Positions 45,253-54,188 of a stretch of DNA of 64,000 bases are shown here, piece by piece. Position numbers and translations under genes: made by a program. Under the pieces are notes generated by a model that made no database searches, was not told where the DNA came from, and saw only the letters and a program-made list of their open reading frames with translations. The first letter of the stretch is position 1. Every line of letters begins with the position of its first letter. The DNA comes from an uncultured Acetatifactor sp. (GTDB taxonomy: Bacteria > Bacillota > Clostridia > Lachnospirales > Lachnospiraceae). Where the stretch lies: contig CAJTPN010000014.1 in assembly GCA_910578185.1 (NCBI GenBank), positions 25,307 to 89,306 of the forward strand. Direction: 5' to 3'.

Positions 45253-46083
45253 ATGTATTCGGAATGGGCAAAGGATGAAATTCATATTGACGGCCTGGAG
45301 ATTTTTGCGCATCATGGCGTTTATCCGGAGGAGACAAGGGATGGGCAGAATTTTTATGTCAACGGGGTACTTTATTTGGACACTCATGGGGCAGGCGGTA
45401 CTGATGCACTTGCACATACGGTGGACTATGGGGAAGTCTGTCATTTTGTGGACGGGTGGATGAAGGAGAATACATGCCTGCTTTTGGAGGCGGTGGCGGA
45501 AAAGCTGTCTGCGGCGATATTGCTTCGCTATACCAGTATTTCCGCACTGGATTTGGAAATTGTGAAACCAAATGCGCCAATTGGTCTGCCGTTTCAGGGA
45601 GTGTCGGTAAAGGTTCACAGAGGATGGCACAGGGTATATCTGGGAATCGGCTCCAATATGGGGAACCGGGAAACCTATATGGAGAATGGGTTGAAAGCGC
45701 TGGAATCCCATCCTATGATTGTCATGGGAAGGGCATCTGAGTGGATTGTCACAAAGGCTTATGGAGGGGTGGAACAGGAGGACTTCTTAAACGGGGTGCT
45801 TGAGATCGAGACACTGCTTGGGCCGGAAGCATTGTTGGAAGTGCTGCACGAGATAGAGGCCGCCGCAGGCCGGGAGCGGACTGTGCATTGGGGACCCAGG
45901 ACGCTTGACCTGGATATTTTATTTTATGATAAATTGTGCTATGAAAGCGAGGATCTTATCATTCCTCATCCGGATTTGGAAAATCGGGAATTTGTTCTGA
46001 AACCTTTGTGTACCATTGCGCCGTTTCTGCGTCATCCGGCCACGGGAAAAACCATGCAGGCGCTGCTGGGGGATTTGGGGTGA
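45253..46083 (+). CDS. folBK: Bifunctional dihydroneopterin aldolase / HPPK
   Basis: 276 residues fusing FolB (1-118; G-L-E-I-F-A-H-H-G-V-Y-P-E-E near 14, K-P-N-A-P-I near 103) to FolK (about 125-276; G-I-G-S-N-M-G-N-R near 132, T-K-A-Y-G, G-P-R-T-L-D-L-D-I-L near 212, P-H-P-D-L near 237). It cleaves dihydroneopterin to hydroxymethyl-dihydropterin and pyrophosphorylates it. It is the last gene of the operon and its product feeds FolP. No clear terminator follows. Confidence 0.93.
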   Translation: MYSEWAKDEIHIDGLEIFAHHGVYPEETRDGQNFYVNGVLYLDTHGAGGTDALAHTVDYGEVCHFVDGWMKENTCLLLEAVAEKLSAAILLRYTSISALDLEIVKPNAPIGLPFQGVSVKVHRGWHRVYLGIGSNMGNRETYMENGLKALESHPMIVMGRASEWIVTKAYGGVEQEDFLNGVLEIETLLGPEALLEVLHEIEAAAGRERTVHWGPRTLDLDILFYDKLCYESEDLIIPHPDLENREFVLKPLCTIAPFLRHPATGKTMQALLGDLG

Positions 46084-46136
46084 GACTGGAAAACCCCTGA
46101 CCAAGGCTTTTGCAGCCCTTCCCGAGAGCATACAAT

Positions 46137-46631
46137 TTACTTTGGAGGTCTTAGGTATTTTGCCATGAAACCGGCGCAAAGGCCGGTAAAGAGCCCGGTA
46201 AGGATTCCGCCCAGTGTCAAAAAGGGCAGATAGGACAGGACGCCGGGGGTAGCGGTAAAGATATATGCCACGGTTAACTGCCCCATATTGTGAGCAAGAC
46301 CTGACATGGCGCCTGTGAGGAAGGTCATTTTTTTACACAGAAGTCTCATGGTGACTGCCATCACAAACAGGCTTAGGAATCCGCCTGCAAGACTGTAGAT
46401 CAGGGACAATGCCTGACCAAATAGCAGGGAGGAGAGCAGAATTCTGGAAAGCAGTACAAGTATGGCGTCTTTCCATGTATTGTTTAGGAGTAAATAGAGA
46501 GTGACAATATTGGCAAGTCCAAGCTTCATGCCAGGAATGGGTACCAGGGGCGGAACAGCGCTCTCAATGGCGTATATGGCCAGGGATATGGTAGTGAATA
46601 GGGCGAGAAGGGTCAGCTTGTGTGTGGACAT
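46137..46631 (-). CDS. Gx transporter family protein (Hpre_diP_synt_I)
   Basis: 164 residues, about five membrane helices, with P-I-P-G-M-K-L-G-L-A-N-I-V-T near 31-44 and G-L-A-H-N-M-G-Q-L near 110. Once named heptaprenyl diphosphate synthase component I, now treated as a transporter-like family linked to flavin or quinone redox loci. AAAGGAG precedes ATG 46631. It is encoded 22 bp after the NusG-II gene, divergent from apbE. Confidence 0.8.
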   Translation of the reverse strand: MSTHKLTLLALFTTISLAIYAIESAVPPLVPIPGMKLGLANIVTLYLLLNNTWKDAILVLLSRILLSSLLFGQALSLIYSLAGGFLSLFVMAVTMRLLCKKMTFLTGAMSGLAHNMGQLTVAYIFTATPGVLSYLPFLTLGGILTGLFTGLCAGFMAKYLRPPK

Positions 46632-46653
46632 GGGCACTCCTTTCCTTTTGACG

Positions 46654-47058
46654 TCAGTAGGTGATCATGTCAGGCGATTCCGCCTGGGAGGCGTTTCGGA
46701 GCCGGATGACCAGCCGGTTTGGCAGGCATGTGATGGGCAGTGTGGAATCGCTGATGAAGCCCTGGCTGACACAGAGCTTGTCGGGACAGTCTGCGGAACG
46801 TATTCCGATTTGGCCGGGGCGGATTTCTATTTCGTTGGTGCGGCCGTTTTCGTCCCGGATGTAAAAAATGCGGCTTTCCGTTATTTCGTATAAGGGAATA
46901 CGTTCAATCAGTCGCCCTTTTTGATAAATTTCAGCAATGTATTTGTCGGAAGCACTTTTTGGCAGCAGAAGGAACAGCAGACTGCCCATGGACAGCAGCA
47001 GGAGAAAGCAGGATATGAATATGGCTGTGGTTTTAGCCGGTTTGTTAATAGGATTCAA
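46654..47058 (-). CDS. NusG domain II-containing membrane-anchored protein
   Basis: 134 residues if started at TTG 47058, which has AAAGGAAG upstream; ATG 47124 lacks a good site. One membrane helix (about 8-29) then an extracellular NusG-II (DUF1312) domain with I-P-L-Y-E-I, I-R-P-G-Q-I-G-I, D-C-P-D-K-L-C-V and I-T-C-L-P-N-R-L-V-I. The C-x4-C and later Cys are conserved in the family. Such proteins sit beside Gx transporters and ApbE in many Firmicutes. Confidence 0.75.
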   Translation of the reverse strand: MNPINKPAKTTAIFISCFLLLLSMGSLLFLLLPKSASDKYIAEIYQKGRLIERIPLYEITESRIFYIRDENGRTNEIEIRPGQIGIRSADCPDKLCVSQGFISDSTLPITCLPNRLVIRLRNASQAESPDMITY

Positions 47059-47162
47059 GCGACGCTTCCTTTCCGGTATCCGCAGGATGGAATGCAGATC
47101 CGCGTGATGTTTACAGTATAACAAAACATAGTAATAGCGTCAAGCTGACATGGGGAGGGCAT

Positions 47163-48209
47163 ATGAAAAGATTATTGTATACAATATGGATTTGCTGTAT
47201 CATGGTATTGTGCTGTGGATGTGACAACGGGCAAATACAGGCTCCCCGGAGATATATGGATACGGCCATGGGAACCGTGATATCACAGAGCATATACTGT
47301 CCCGGGGAGGAAGGGGCGAGGAACTTTACCAACCGGTCAATGGCGCTTCTGAGGGAATTGGAGCAGGAAATGCTCTCACGAAGGCTGGAGACATCAGAGT
47401 TATTTCGGATCAATGCATCTGCTGGGAGCCAGGAAGGCTGTCAGATATCTTTGGAACTTTTCAGGCTTTTGCAGGAGTGTACGGAACTCTCCCAGGCATC
47501 GGAAGGTGCATTTGAAATCACGCTGGGCGAGCTGGTGGAGCTTTGGAACATTGATCAATGGGCTGTGGGAGAGCCGGAACAGGAGAAACCAGCCTTTTCT
47601 CAGGAAGAGATCCTTCGGGTGCGTGATCTGTGCGGGTATTACAGGATGAAGCTCGAGAGTAAGGAGGAATACCGGATTTTCTTGCCCGAGGGTATGAGTC
47701 TGGATCTGGGTGCGGTGGGAAAGGGTTATGCCCTTGACCGAATGAGGACGATATTGGAAGAGGAAGAGGAGATTACCGGGGCGATATTGTCGGTGGGCGG
47801 CAATGTGCTGACCTATGGGCGGAAACCGGATGGAAGCAGCTGGAAAGTGGGGATTGTGAATCCCTTTGAAATCTCTTCAAATATCGGGGTGTTATCCCTG
47901 GAAGGGCAATGGTGTGTTTCCACATCAGGAGATTATGAACGATATGTGGAAGTGGAGGGAGTGCGCTATCATCATATTTTGGATCCGGCCACGGGGTATC
48001 CTGCCCGCAGCGGCGTGCGAAGCGTCACAATCCTGTCTGAGAACGGAATGCAGGGCGACGCGTTGTCCACGGCCTGTTTTATCCTGGGGCCGGAGAAGGG
48101 GATGGCGCTGGCGGCAACTTACGGGGTTCAGGCATTATTTATACTGGAGGACGGACAACTTGTACTCTCGGAAGGGATGGAGCGGTATTGGTCAGAGAGT
48201 GAGCAATGA
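47163..48209 (+). CDS. apbE: ApbE, FAD:protein FMN transferase lipoprotein
   Basis: 348 residues. Signal peptide with probable lipobox ending at Cys20. ApbE features: R-Y-M-D-T-A-M-G-T-V near 30, G-A-F-E-I-T-L-G near 118, D-L-G-A-V-G-K-G-Y-A near 181 (magnesium and FAD site), V-G-G-N-V near 210, H-H-I-L-D-P-A-T-G-Y-P near 266 and D-A-L-S-T-A near 299. It covalently attaches FMN to redox proteins outside the membrane. Divergent from the NusG-II/Gx pair; together they suggest an extracytoplasmic flavin electron path, but no FMN-bound target is in view. Confidence 0.92.
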   Translation: MKRLLYTIWICCIMVLCCGCDNGQIQAPRRYMDTAMGTVISQSIYCPGEEGARNFTNRSMALLRELEQEMLSRRLETSELFRINASAGSQEGCQISLELFRLLQECTELSQASEGAFEITLGELVELWNIDQWAVGEPEQEKPAFSQEEILRVRDLCGYYRMKLESKEEYRIFLPEGMSLDLGAVGKGYALDRMRTILEEEEEITGAILSVGGNVLTYGRKPDGSSWKVGIVNPFEISSNIGVLSLEGQWCVSTSGDYERYVEVEGVRYHHILDPATGYPARSGVRSVTILSENGMQGDALSTACFILGPEKGMALAATYGVQALFILEDGQLVLSEGMERYWSESEQ

Positions 48210-48262
48210 GAAATGTCAAGCATTACACATTTGTTTCTGCAAAGTGCATAGAAAAGTTTTAT

Positions 48263-48316
48263 TTGCGCGCCGGGCCAATTTGTTATACAATGTCCCCAGG
48301 GGCAATATTGTGGATC
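48263..48316 (+). promoter_or_regulatory. Putative promoter and palindromic operator of the ArsR-family gene
   Basis: TTGCGC (48263-48268), 15-base spacer, TATACA (48284-48289). Overlapping and following the -10 is an inverted repeat ACAAT...CCCC-A-GGGG...ATTGT (about 48287-48314), a likely autoregulatory site. Confidence 0.35.
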
Positions 48317-48419
48317 TCCCAGGCAATGTGCCGCATGGCCAAGATATCATGTGGTTCTGCGCATATCCTGTTTTTTCAGCGGAGGAAGACTTGACCCAAA
48401 TCATTTGGAGGTAGGATAG

Positions 48420-48764
48420 ATGAAAGAAAACACATACATGCATGTGGATGCCGACACATTGAAAAGCATAGATGAAAAAATGCCCCCTGAGGAAGAACTG
48501 CAGGATTTGGCGGATTTTTTCAAGGTGTTTGGAGACGGAACCCGCCTGAAAATTCTGTTTGTCCTGTTGAGCGGCGAAATGTGTGTGTATGATATCGCCA
48601 TGGTGCTTGGTATGTCCCAGTCGGCAATTTCGCATCAGCTCCGTGTTCTGAAACAGATGGATCTGGTGAAAAACCGTCGGGAAGGGAAAACCATTTTTTA
48701 TTCCCTTGCGGACTCCCATATCGTCACCATACTCAGTCAGGGCCTGGATCATATTGAGGAATGA
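48420..48764 (+). CDS. ArsR/SmtB-family metal-sensing repressor
   Basis: 114 residues. Winged helix with F-K-V-F-G-D-G-T-R-L-K-I-L near 39, S-Q-S-A-I-S-H-Q-L-R-V-L-K recognition helix near 68. The last helix has D-S-H-I-V and H-I-E-E, matching the alpha-5 zinc site (Asp/His plus His/Glu) of SmtB and CzrA. M-C-V-Y keeps only one of the two alpha-3 cysteines. Predicted zinc or cobalt sensor. No metal exporter follows; the next gene is convergent, so its targets lie elsewhere. Confidence 0.85.
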   Translation: MKENTYMHVDADTLKSIDEKMPPEEELQDLADFFKVFGDGTRLKILFVLLSGEMCVYDIAMVLGMSQSAISHQLRVLKQMDLVKNRREGKTIFYSLADSHIVTILSQGLDHIEE

Positions 48765-48795
48765 GAGCCATTTGCAAGGGATATTGGCTATTTTG

Positions 48796-49821
48796 TTATT
48801 TTTGTTCCTTTGAGGCGGCTTCCATTGCCGCGTAAAAGATTTCACAGCTGTTGCTTCCCAAGGGGGAATGGTAAAGGGTCTTGTCGTCACCGAAAGCCTG
48901 GAAATAGACGTAGCGGGAAGTCATATTGATATGTGTGTAGTTCCCGCCGGCGATGGCATGGGCATTGGTACCATCCGTGTACATGCAGATCAGCTGAGGG
49001 GAGGTGGCGTCGTTTTTCTGATAGTAAATGTAACCGCTTCCCACATTAAAACAGTCCACTCTGTCCTCCGTCAGCACATCTACGGTGCCCAGAGAGAGAG
49101 AGTAGCGGCATAGTCTGTAATTGTTTGACACATCCATGTAATAAACATAGTCTCCGTCCACAACAGGATTCCATACTTTTTCTTCCCATAACACACGATC
49201 CACATCCGTTGAGGTATTTAACTGATGCAGAAAGAGATCTTTACTCCCGCTATAGTATAAATATCCCCCTGAAGCACAGGCAGGATTGATGACATAATCC
49301 GCAAGCTCCACCTTTTCCGACGCGTCAATCTTTAACTTGTAAAAGGAATTTGAAGTGCCGTTGCTGGTCATCATATACAGATAATTGCCCACGAGTTGAG
49401 CGGTGGACAGTAATTCTCTGGACAAGGCGGCGTTGCGCCTGCCGTCCAGTTCACAGCGGTTAAAGGATTTTGTCCCTGTGAGCACGCCGAATTCGGAATT
49501 CGTGGAGAGGGTTCCGCTTTCATAATAATAGAGATACTTTCCACCTGCCAGAAGATTGCGTACCTTCAGTGTATTGATTCTGCTGATGTTGCTTTCGTCG
49601 GGAGACATCCTGAAAAGCCCCCCGTTTGTATTGGAATTGGAAAAGTATACAGTGCCATCGTATTCGCAGAATAATCCTTCGTTATACAGATTGCCTGCCG
49701 TATTACCTACGGTGCCTTCGGGATTTAAGGCAATGCGTTGGGCCATAAGGGACCAGACCAGTACCAGTAAAAGGAGAACGGCGGTTATGACGGCGATTAT
49801 AATCTTAAGTGGTTTATTCAT
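48796..49821 (-). CDS. DUF5050 beta-propeller-like protein with N-terminal anchor
   Basis: 341 residues. One N-terminal membrane helix (about 7-28), then a beta-rich extracellular region with repeated short blades of the type [DG]-x-[YW]-[IV]-Y-Y-x (K-Y-L-Y-Y-Y, N-Y-L-Y-M-M, G-Y-L-Y-Y-S, D-Y-V-Y-Y-M, G-Y-I-Y-Y-Q, R-Y-V-Y-F-Q). This is the DUF5050 pattern, thought to be a propeller. Function unknown; surface protein-protein contact is likely. Monocistronic, convergent with the ArsR gene. Confidence 0.75.
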   Translation of the reverse strand: MNKPLKIIIAVITAVLLLLVLVWSLMAQRIALNPEGTVGNTAGNLYNEGLFCEYDGTVYFSNSNTNGGLFRMSPDESNISRINTLKVRNLLAGGKYLYYYESGTLSTNSEFGVLTGTKSFNRCELDGRRNAALSRELLSTAQLVGNYLYMMTSNGTSNSFYKLKIDASEKVELADYVINPACASGGYLYYSGSKDLFLHQLNTSTDVDRVLWEEKVWNPVVDGDYVYYMDVSNNYRLCRYSLSLGTVDVLTEDRVDCFNVGSGYIYYQKNDATSPQLICMYTDGTNAHAIAGGNYTHINMTSRYVYFQAFGDDKTLYHSPLGSNSCEIFYAAMEAASKEQK

Positions 49822-49973
49822 TATTTTGGAATCCTTTCAATAATATTTTCCTTTTTATTTTACACCTGTTTTTTCTTGCTATCAAGATTGTTTTGGTATA
49901 AGATAGAAAAAAGAGGCGATTTTTTTCAGGCATACCGCCATAAAGAGATTTTGTGCTGTCTATGCGCAGGGTA

Positions 49974-50002
49974 TCCCAAGCTGTCAGAATGACAGCTTGG
50001 GA
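49974..50002 (+). promoter_or_regulatory. Perfect 13-bp hairpin in the pheA leader
   Basis: TCCCAAGCTGTCA (49974-49986) and its complement (49990-50002) with loop GAA, flanked by GTA and TAC. It lies about 70 bases before the pheA start. It has no U-tract, so an RNA or operator role is more likely than termination. A weak promoter-like pair TTGCTA/TATAAG lies at 49876-49902. Confidence 0.45.
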
Positions 50003-50070
50003 TTGTATACGTATTTTTATATCTGAGAAGTCCCACAGGGTAGAAACAGGAAGAGGAGTTGACGGGAGAG

Positions 50071-51195
50071 ATGGATTTAGCAAATCTAAGAGAGCAAATT
50101 GACGGGATAGACGCCCGTATTGTGGAATTGTATGAGCAGCGGATGGAGGTCTGCAGGCAGGTTGCGGAATATAAGCTTGACACGGGGAAGAAGGTTCTGG
50201 ACAGACAAAGGGAAGCGCAGAAGTTGGAAAAGGTGGAAGCTTTGGCCCATGGAGACTTCAACAGACAGGGCGTAAAGGAGCTGTTTGAGCAGATTATGTC
50301 CATGAGCAGAAAGCTGCAGTACAGGCTTTTGACGGAACGGGGAAGCGGCGGTAAGCTGCCCTTTATTCAAGTGGACAAGCTGGATACGAAGCGTGCCAGA
50401 GTGGTGTTTCAGGGAGCGGAGGGCGCCTATTCTCAGGCGGCCATGATGCGGTATTTTGGAGCGGACATAGACAGCTTTCATGTGGATACCTTTCGGGAGG
50501 CGATGGGAGCCATTGATGAGGGCAGTGCAGATTTTGCAGTGCTTCCGATTGAGAATTCCACAGCGGGAATTGTCAATGAAATCTATGATCTGCTGCAGGA
50601 ATATGAGAATTATATAGTGGGTGAACAAATTATCGGGATAAGGCATTGTCTGTTAGGGGTTCCGGGAGCCGTGCTAAAGGATATCAAAACGGTTTATTCC
50701 CATCCTCAGTCTCTGATGCAGAGTGCCAAATATCTGGAGAACCATGATTGGCAGCAGATCAGTATGCAGAACAATGCCTTTGCCGCCAAGAAAGTTGCTC
50801 ATGAGGCAGACCGATCCCAGGCTGCCATCGCAGGAGAACATGCGGCGCAGATTTACGGTTTGCAGATATTGCAGGAGGGTATCAATGATTCCGGAACTAA
50901 TTCCACACGGTTTATTATAGTGACCAATCAGAAGATATTCAGAAAGGATGCGGGGAAGGTCAGTATTTGTTTTGAGATACCCCATGAGAGTGGATCTCTG
51001 TATCGAATTCTTTCGCATTTTATCTATAATCATTTGAATATGACAAAGATAGAGAGCCGGCCCATTGAGGACAGGAATTGGGAATATCGATTTTTTGTGG
51101 ACTTTGAGGGGAATCTGGCGGACAGCGCCGTAAAGAACGCTTTGCGTGGACTGAGAGATGAGGCGCGGAATATGAAAATCTTGGGGAATTACTGA
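50071..51195 (+). CDS. pheA: Chorismate mutase / prephenate dehydratase
   Basis: 374 residues. AroQ-type chorismate mutase (1-85; L-R-E-Q-I-D-G-I-D near 5), prephenate dehydratase (about 110-285; F-Q-G-A-E-G-A-Y-S-Q-A near 113, N-S-T-A-G near 160, G-T-N-S-T-R-F near 278), and ACT domain (about 295-374; H-E-S-G-S-L-Y and E-S-R-P motifs that bind phenylalanine). It makes phenylpyruvate and should be feedback inhibited by phenylalanine. Start is uncertain between 50071 and TTG 50059. First gene of a six-gene operon. Confidence 0.93.
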   Translation: MDLANLREQIDGIDARIVELYEQRMEVCRQVAEYKLDTGKKVLDRQREAQKLEKVEALAHGDFNRQGVKELFEQIMSMSRKLQYRLLTERGSGGKLPFIQVDKLDTKRARVVFQGAEGAYSQAAMMRYFGADIDSFHVDTFREAMGAIDEGSADFAVLPIENSTAGIVNEIYDLLQEYENYIVGEQIIGIRHCLLGVPGAVLKDIKTVYSHPQSLMQSAKYLENHDWQQISMQNNAFAAKKVAHEADRSQAAIAGEHAAQIYGLQILQEGINDSGTNSTRFIIVTNQKIFRKDAGKVSICFEIPHESGSLYRILSHFIYNHLNMTKIESRPIEDRNWEYRFFVDFEGNLADSAVKNALRGLRDEARNMKILGNY

Positions 51196-51196
51196 T

Positions 51197-52597
51197 ATGA
51201 GAGAAAAAGAGTTGATTGTATATCGTACATTACAGGACGGAGAACTGCTTTTTGATATGGCTTGGCTGATGGCGCATTATGAGGAGGCGGATTCGGGAAG
51301 CGAGACTGTGGCTGGGAGACTCTGTGACATGGCCTCCATGCGGGAGCTTTTCTACGACTGTATCCACAGACTGATAGAATTGGCGGGAAGTTATGGGTTT
51401 CATGGAAATCTTTGGCATTGCTATCTTGCCAACCTCCTTGTGAACAATGAGAACAGCTACAGCTGCGGATGTGAGATTCGCGGGGAGATAGAGGGCAGCA
51501 TTAATGACGCGGTTTTACATGATATTGTGATATTTAAGGAATTTTATGATTATGATTTCGGACCTATGTGTGGGAAACTTCATGTGGCAGAATTTGCCTT
51601 GGCGGAGCATTATGCCGGGGGCGATGGAGGCGGGAGCCACGGGCGGAGTAAGGTGTACAATACCAGGATATGTGCCAGGATTTGTGAACTGGCGGAAAAA
51701 TTCTGCCTGGATCATACCCCGGAGGAGATGAAAGCCACATTGACGCAGTTTTACAAAGAATATGGCGTTGGGCGGTTTGGTCTTCACAAGGCATTTCGCG
51801 TTGTGCGCAAATCCCCCGACCCATACGGTGAATCCGATATTTATAAGCCATATGATATCTCTGAGGGAGGGGAAGTGTATATCGAGCCAATTCGCAATAT
51901 AGCCCATGTAAGTCTGGATGACCTGGTGGGATATGAATTGGCCAAAAGGAAGCTGACGGAAAATACGGAGGCTTTTGTGGCGGGCAGAAAGGCCAACAAC
52001 TGTCTCCTTTTTGGCGATGCAGGTACCGGGAAATCCTCCTGCATCAAAGCGATTGCAAACGAATATTATGATAGGGGCTTACGTATGATAGAGATCTATA
52101 AACACCAGTTCAGGGATCTCAATCACGTGATCGGCCAGATTAAGAATCGTAATTATCGCTTTATTATCTATATGGATGATTTGAGCTTTGAGGAGTTTGA
52201 GACGGAATATAAGTATCTGAAGGCGGTCATCGAGGGCGGCTTGGAAAAGAAACCGGAAAATGTACTGATTTATGCAACCTCCAACAGACGGCATCTTATT
52301 CGGGAAAATTATCGTGACAAGGAAGAAATAAGGCAGGATATGCATACCGGGGATACGGTACAGGAGAAATTATCCCTTGTGTATCGCTTTGGAGTTACGA
52401 TTTACTTTGGTGCGCCGGACAAGAAGCAGTTTCAGGAGATCGTGAAGTCTTTGGCGGCAAAAAACGGTTTGGATATGCCGCAGGAGGAACTGCTGCTGGA
52501 GGCAAATCGATGGGAGCTTTCGCACGGAGGACTTTCCGGGCGGACCGCTCAGCAATTTATTGATTATCTGTCAGGACGGGGGGATAACGGCGGATGA
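51197..52597 (+). CDS. DUF815 family AAA+ ATPase
   Basis: 466 residues. N-terminal helical region (1-210), then an ATPase domain: Walker A G-D-A-G-T-G-K-S-S at about 272-280, Walker B F-I-I-Y-M-D-D-L-S-F near 322, sensor I Y-A-T-S-N-R-R-H-L near 356. DUF815 members are single-domain AAA+ proteins of unknown target. ATG lies one base after the pheA stop and its end overlaps ppx by four bases, so it is translated with both. Confidence 0.82.
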   Translation: MREKELIVYRTLQDGELLFDMAWLMAHYEEADSGSETVAGRLCDMASMRELFYDCIHRLIELAGSYGFHGNLWHCYLANLLVNNENSYSCGCEIRGEIEGSINDAVLHDIVIFKEFYDYDFGPMCGKLHVAEFALAEHYAGGDGGGSHGRSKVYNTRICARICELAEKFCLDHTPEEMKATLTQFYKEYGVGRFGLHKAFRVVRKSPDPYGESDIYKPYDISEGGEVYIEPIRNIAHVSLDDLVGYELAKRKLTENTEAFVAGRKANNCLLFGDAGTGKSSCIKAIANEYYDRGLRMIEIYKHQFRDLNHVIGQIKNRNYRFIIYMDDLSFEEFETEYKYLKAVIEGGLEKKPENVLIYATSNRRHLIRENYRDKEEIRQDMHTGDTVQEKLSLVYRFGVTIYFGAPDKKQFQEIVKSLAAKNGLDMPQEELLLEANRWELSHGGLSGRTAQQFIDYLSGRGDNGG

Positions 52598-54135
52598 GTA
52601 TCAGAACGTTTGCGGCAATAGATGTGGGAAGCTATGAACTGACCATGAAAATATTTGAATTTTCCGGTAAAAACAATATGCGGGAGATCGACTGTGTGGG
52701 CAAACGCATTGACTTGGGTTCCGATACCTTTGTGAAGGGAAAGATCGGAAACGAGAAGATGGACGAGTTATGCCGTACGCTGAAAGAATTTGCGGGGATC
52801 ATGAACGCCTATAAGGTGGAAAACTATAAAGCCTACGGAACCAGTGCCATTCGGGAGACGGAAAACACAGCCATCGTGCAGGATCAAATTGCCCAGCGCA
52901 CCGGAATTAAGGTGGAGATTCTCAGCAACTCGGAGCAGCGGTTTCTGGATTATAAATCCGTGGCTTCCCGAGGAGAGAGCTTTCGGAAAATCATTGAAGA
53001 GAAAACGGCCATCCTGGATATCGGAGGCGGCAGTATCCAGCTGTCACTGTTTGACAATGATACCTTGGTTTCCACCCAGAATCTGCGATTGGGCGTGCTG
53101 CGCGTACAGGATTATCTGAACCATCTTGCCTCCGGAAGCTTCCGCACGGAGAGCCTGATTGGTGAGATGGCAATGGCGCAGCTTGGCATATATAAGAAGC
53201 TTTACCTGAAAGATCGGGAGATCAGAAATCTGATCGTCATAGACGAATATATTTCCCCATGGGCGGTGCGGATGGGGAGAGAAGAGGGCAAGGAGGTTCT
53301 GGAGAGATCGGATTTTGATATGTTTATGGAAACACTGCGTTCAAAGAGCCCCGCTCAGGTTGCACGTTATATAGATATTCCCGAAGAGAGAGTGCCGCTG
53401 GTGTTTATCAGCGCGGTGCTAACAGGGACGATTGCGCAGCTGATGGGAGTGGAGCAGATCTGGGCGCCGGGAGTTACCCTCTGTGACGGCATTGCTTATG
53501 AATACGCCGAAAAGATCAGGATGTTTCGGGGAGAACATGATTTTGAACAGGATATTGTGGCCTGCGCTTTGAATATCAGTAAGCGTTATATGGGGAGCAA
53601 GAAGCGCTCGGAAACCCTGGAGAATATTACGGTAACTGTTTTTGACAGCATGAAAAAGGTACATGGTCTGGGAAAGCGGGAGCGCCTCTATCTGCGGTTG
53701 GCTGCGATTCTCTACGACTGCGGGAAGTATGTCAGCCTGACCAATATAGGCGAAACTTCATATCAGATCATTATGGCTACGGAGATTATCGGGCTGTCGC
53801 ATCAGGAAAGGGAGATTGTGGCAAACGTGGTGCGCTTTAACCACAGTAAGTTTATCTATGACTGGCAGAAATCTGGGGAGGCTGGGCCGGATCGGGCATC
53901 GGCGCTGGTGGTGGCAAAGCTGACGGCAATCCTGCGGCTGGCAAGCGGTTTGGACAGGAGTCACAAACAGAAATTAAAAGGATTGAAAGCCGTTTTGCAG
54001 GACAGTCGGCTGCTGATCACGGTGGACGCTCAGGAGGATATCACTCTGGAAAAAGAATTCTTTCAAAGACGGGGAGAATTTTTTCAGGAGGTATTCAGCA
54101 TAGAACCAGTGCTAAAGCAAAGAAAGAATTTTTAG
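52594..54135 (+). CDS. ppx: Exopolyphosphatase / pppGpp phosphatase family (Ppx/GppA)
   Basis: 513 residues. ASKHA fold with A-A-I-D-V-G-S near 7, Y-G-T-S-A-I-R-E near 88, I-L-D-I-G-G-G-S-I-Q near 143 (phosphate loop), and a C-terminal HD-like helical domain (L-A-A-I-L-Y-D-C-G-K-Y near 369, V-R-F-N-H-S near 410). Breaks down inorganic polyphosphate from the end or hydrolyses pppGpp. Lies directly before ppk1, so both arms of polyphosphate turnover share a transcript. The metal-binding HD is Y-D here, so the second domain may be degenerate. Confidence 0.88.
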   Translation: MSIRTFAAIDVGSYELTMKIFEFSGKNNMREIDCVGKRIDLGSDTFVKGKIGNEKMDELCRTLKEFAGIMNAYKVENYKAYGTSAIRETENTAIVQDQIAQRTGIKVEILSNSEQRFLDYKSVASRGESFRKIIEEKTAILDIGGGSIQLSLFDNDTLVSTQNLRLGVLRVQDYLNHLASGSFRTESLIGEMAMAQLGIYKKLYLKDREIRNLIVIDEYISPWAVRMGREEGKEVLERSDFDMFMETLRSKSPAQVARYIDIPEERVPLVFISAVLTGTIAQLMGVEQIWAPGVTLCDGIAYEYAEKIRMFRGEHDFEQDIVACALNISKRYMGSKKRSETLENITVTVFDSMKKVHGLGKRERLYLRLAAILYDCGKYVSLTNIGETSYQIIMATEIIGLSHQEREIVANVVRFNHSKFIYDWQKSGEAGPDRASALVVAKLTAILRLASGLDRSHKQKLKGLKAVLQDSRLLITVDAQEDITLEKEFFQRRGEFFQEVFSIEPVLKQRKNF

Positions 54136-54188
54136 ATTGTCCGGACAGGGATAGACCGAATCGGGCAATATGCGTAAGGGGAGCAGCT

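Noticed and set aside
48206..48394. 62-codon open frame upstream of the ArsR gene
   Set aside because: It covers the presumed promoter and palindrome and has no credible ribosome site.
49900..50070. T-box leader before pheA
   Set aside because: No T-box sequence (AGGGTGGNACCGCG) and no terminator/antiterminator pair with a U-tract.
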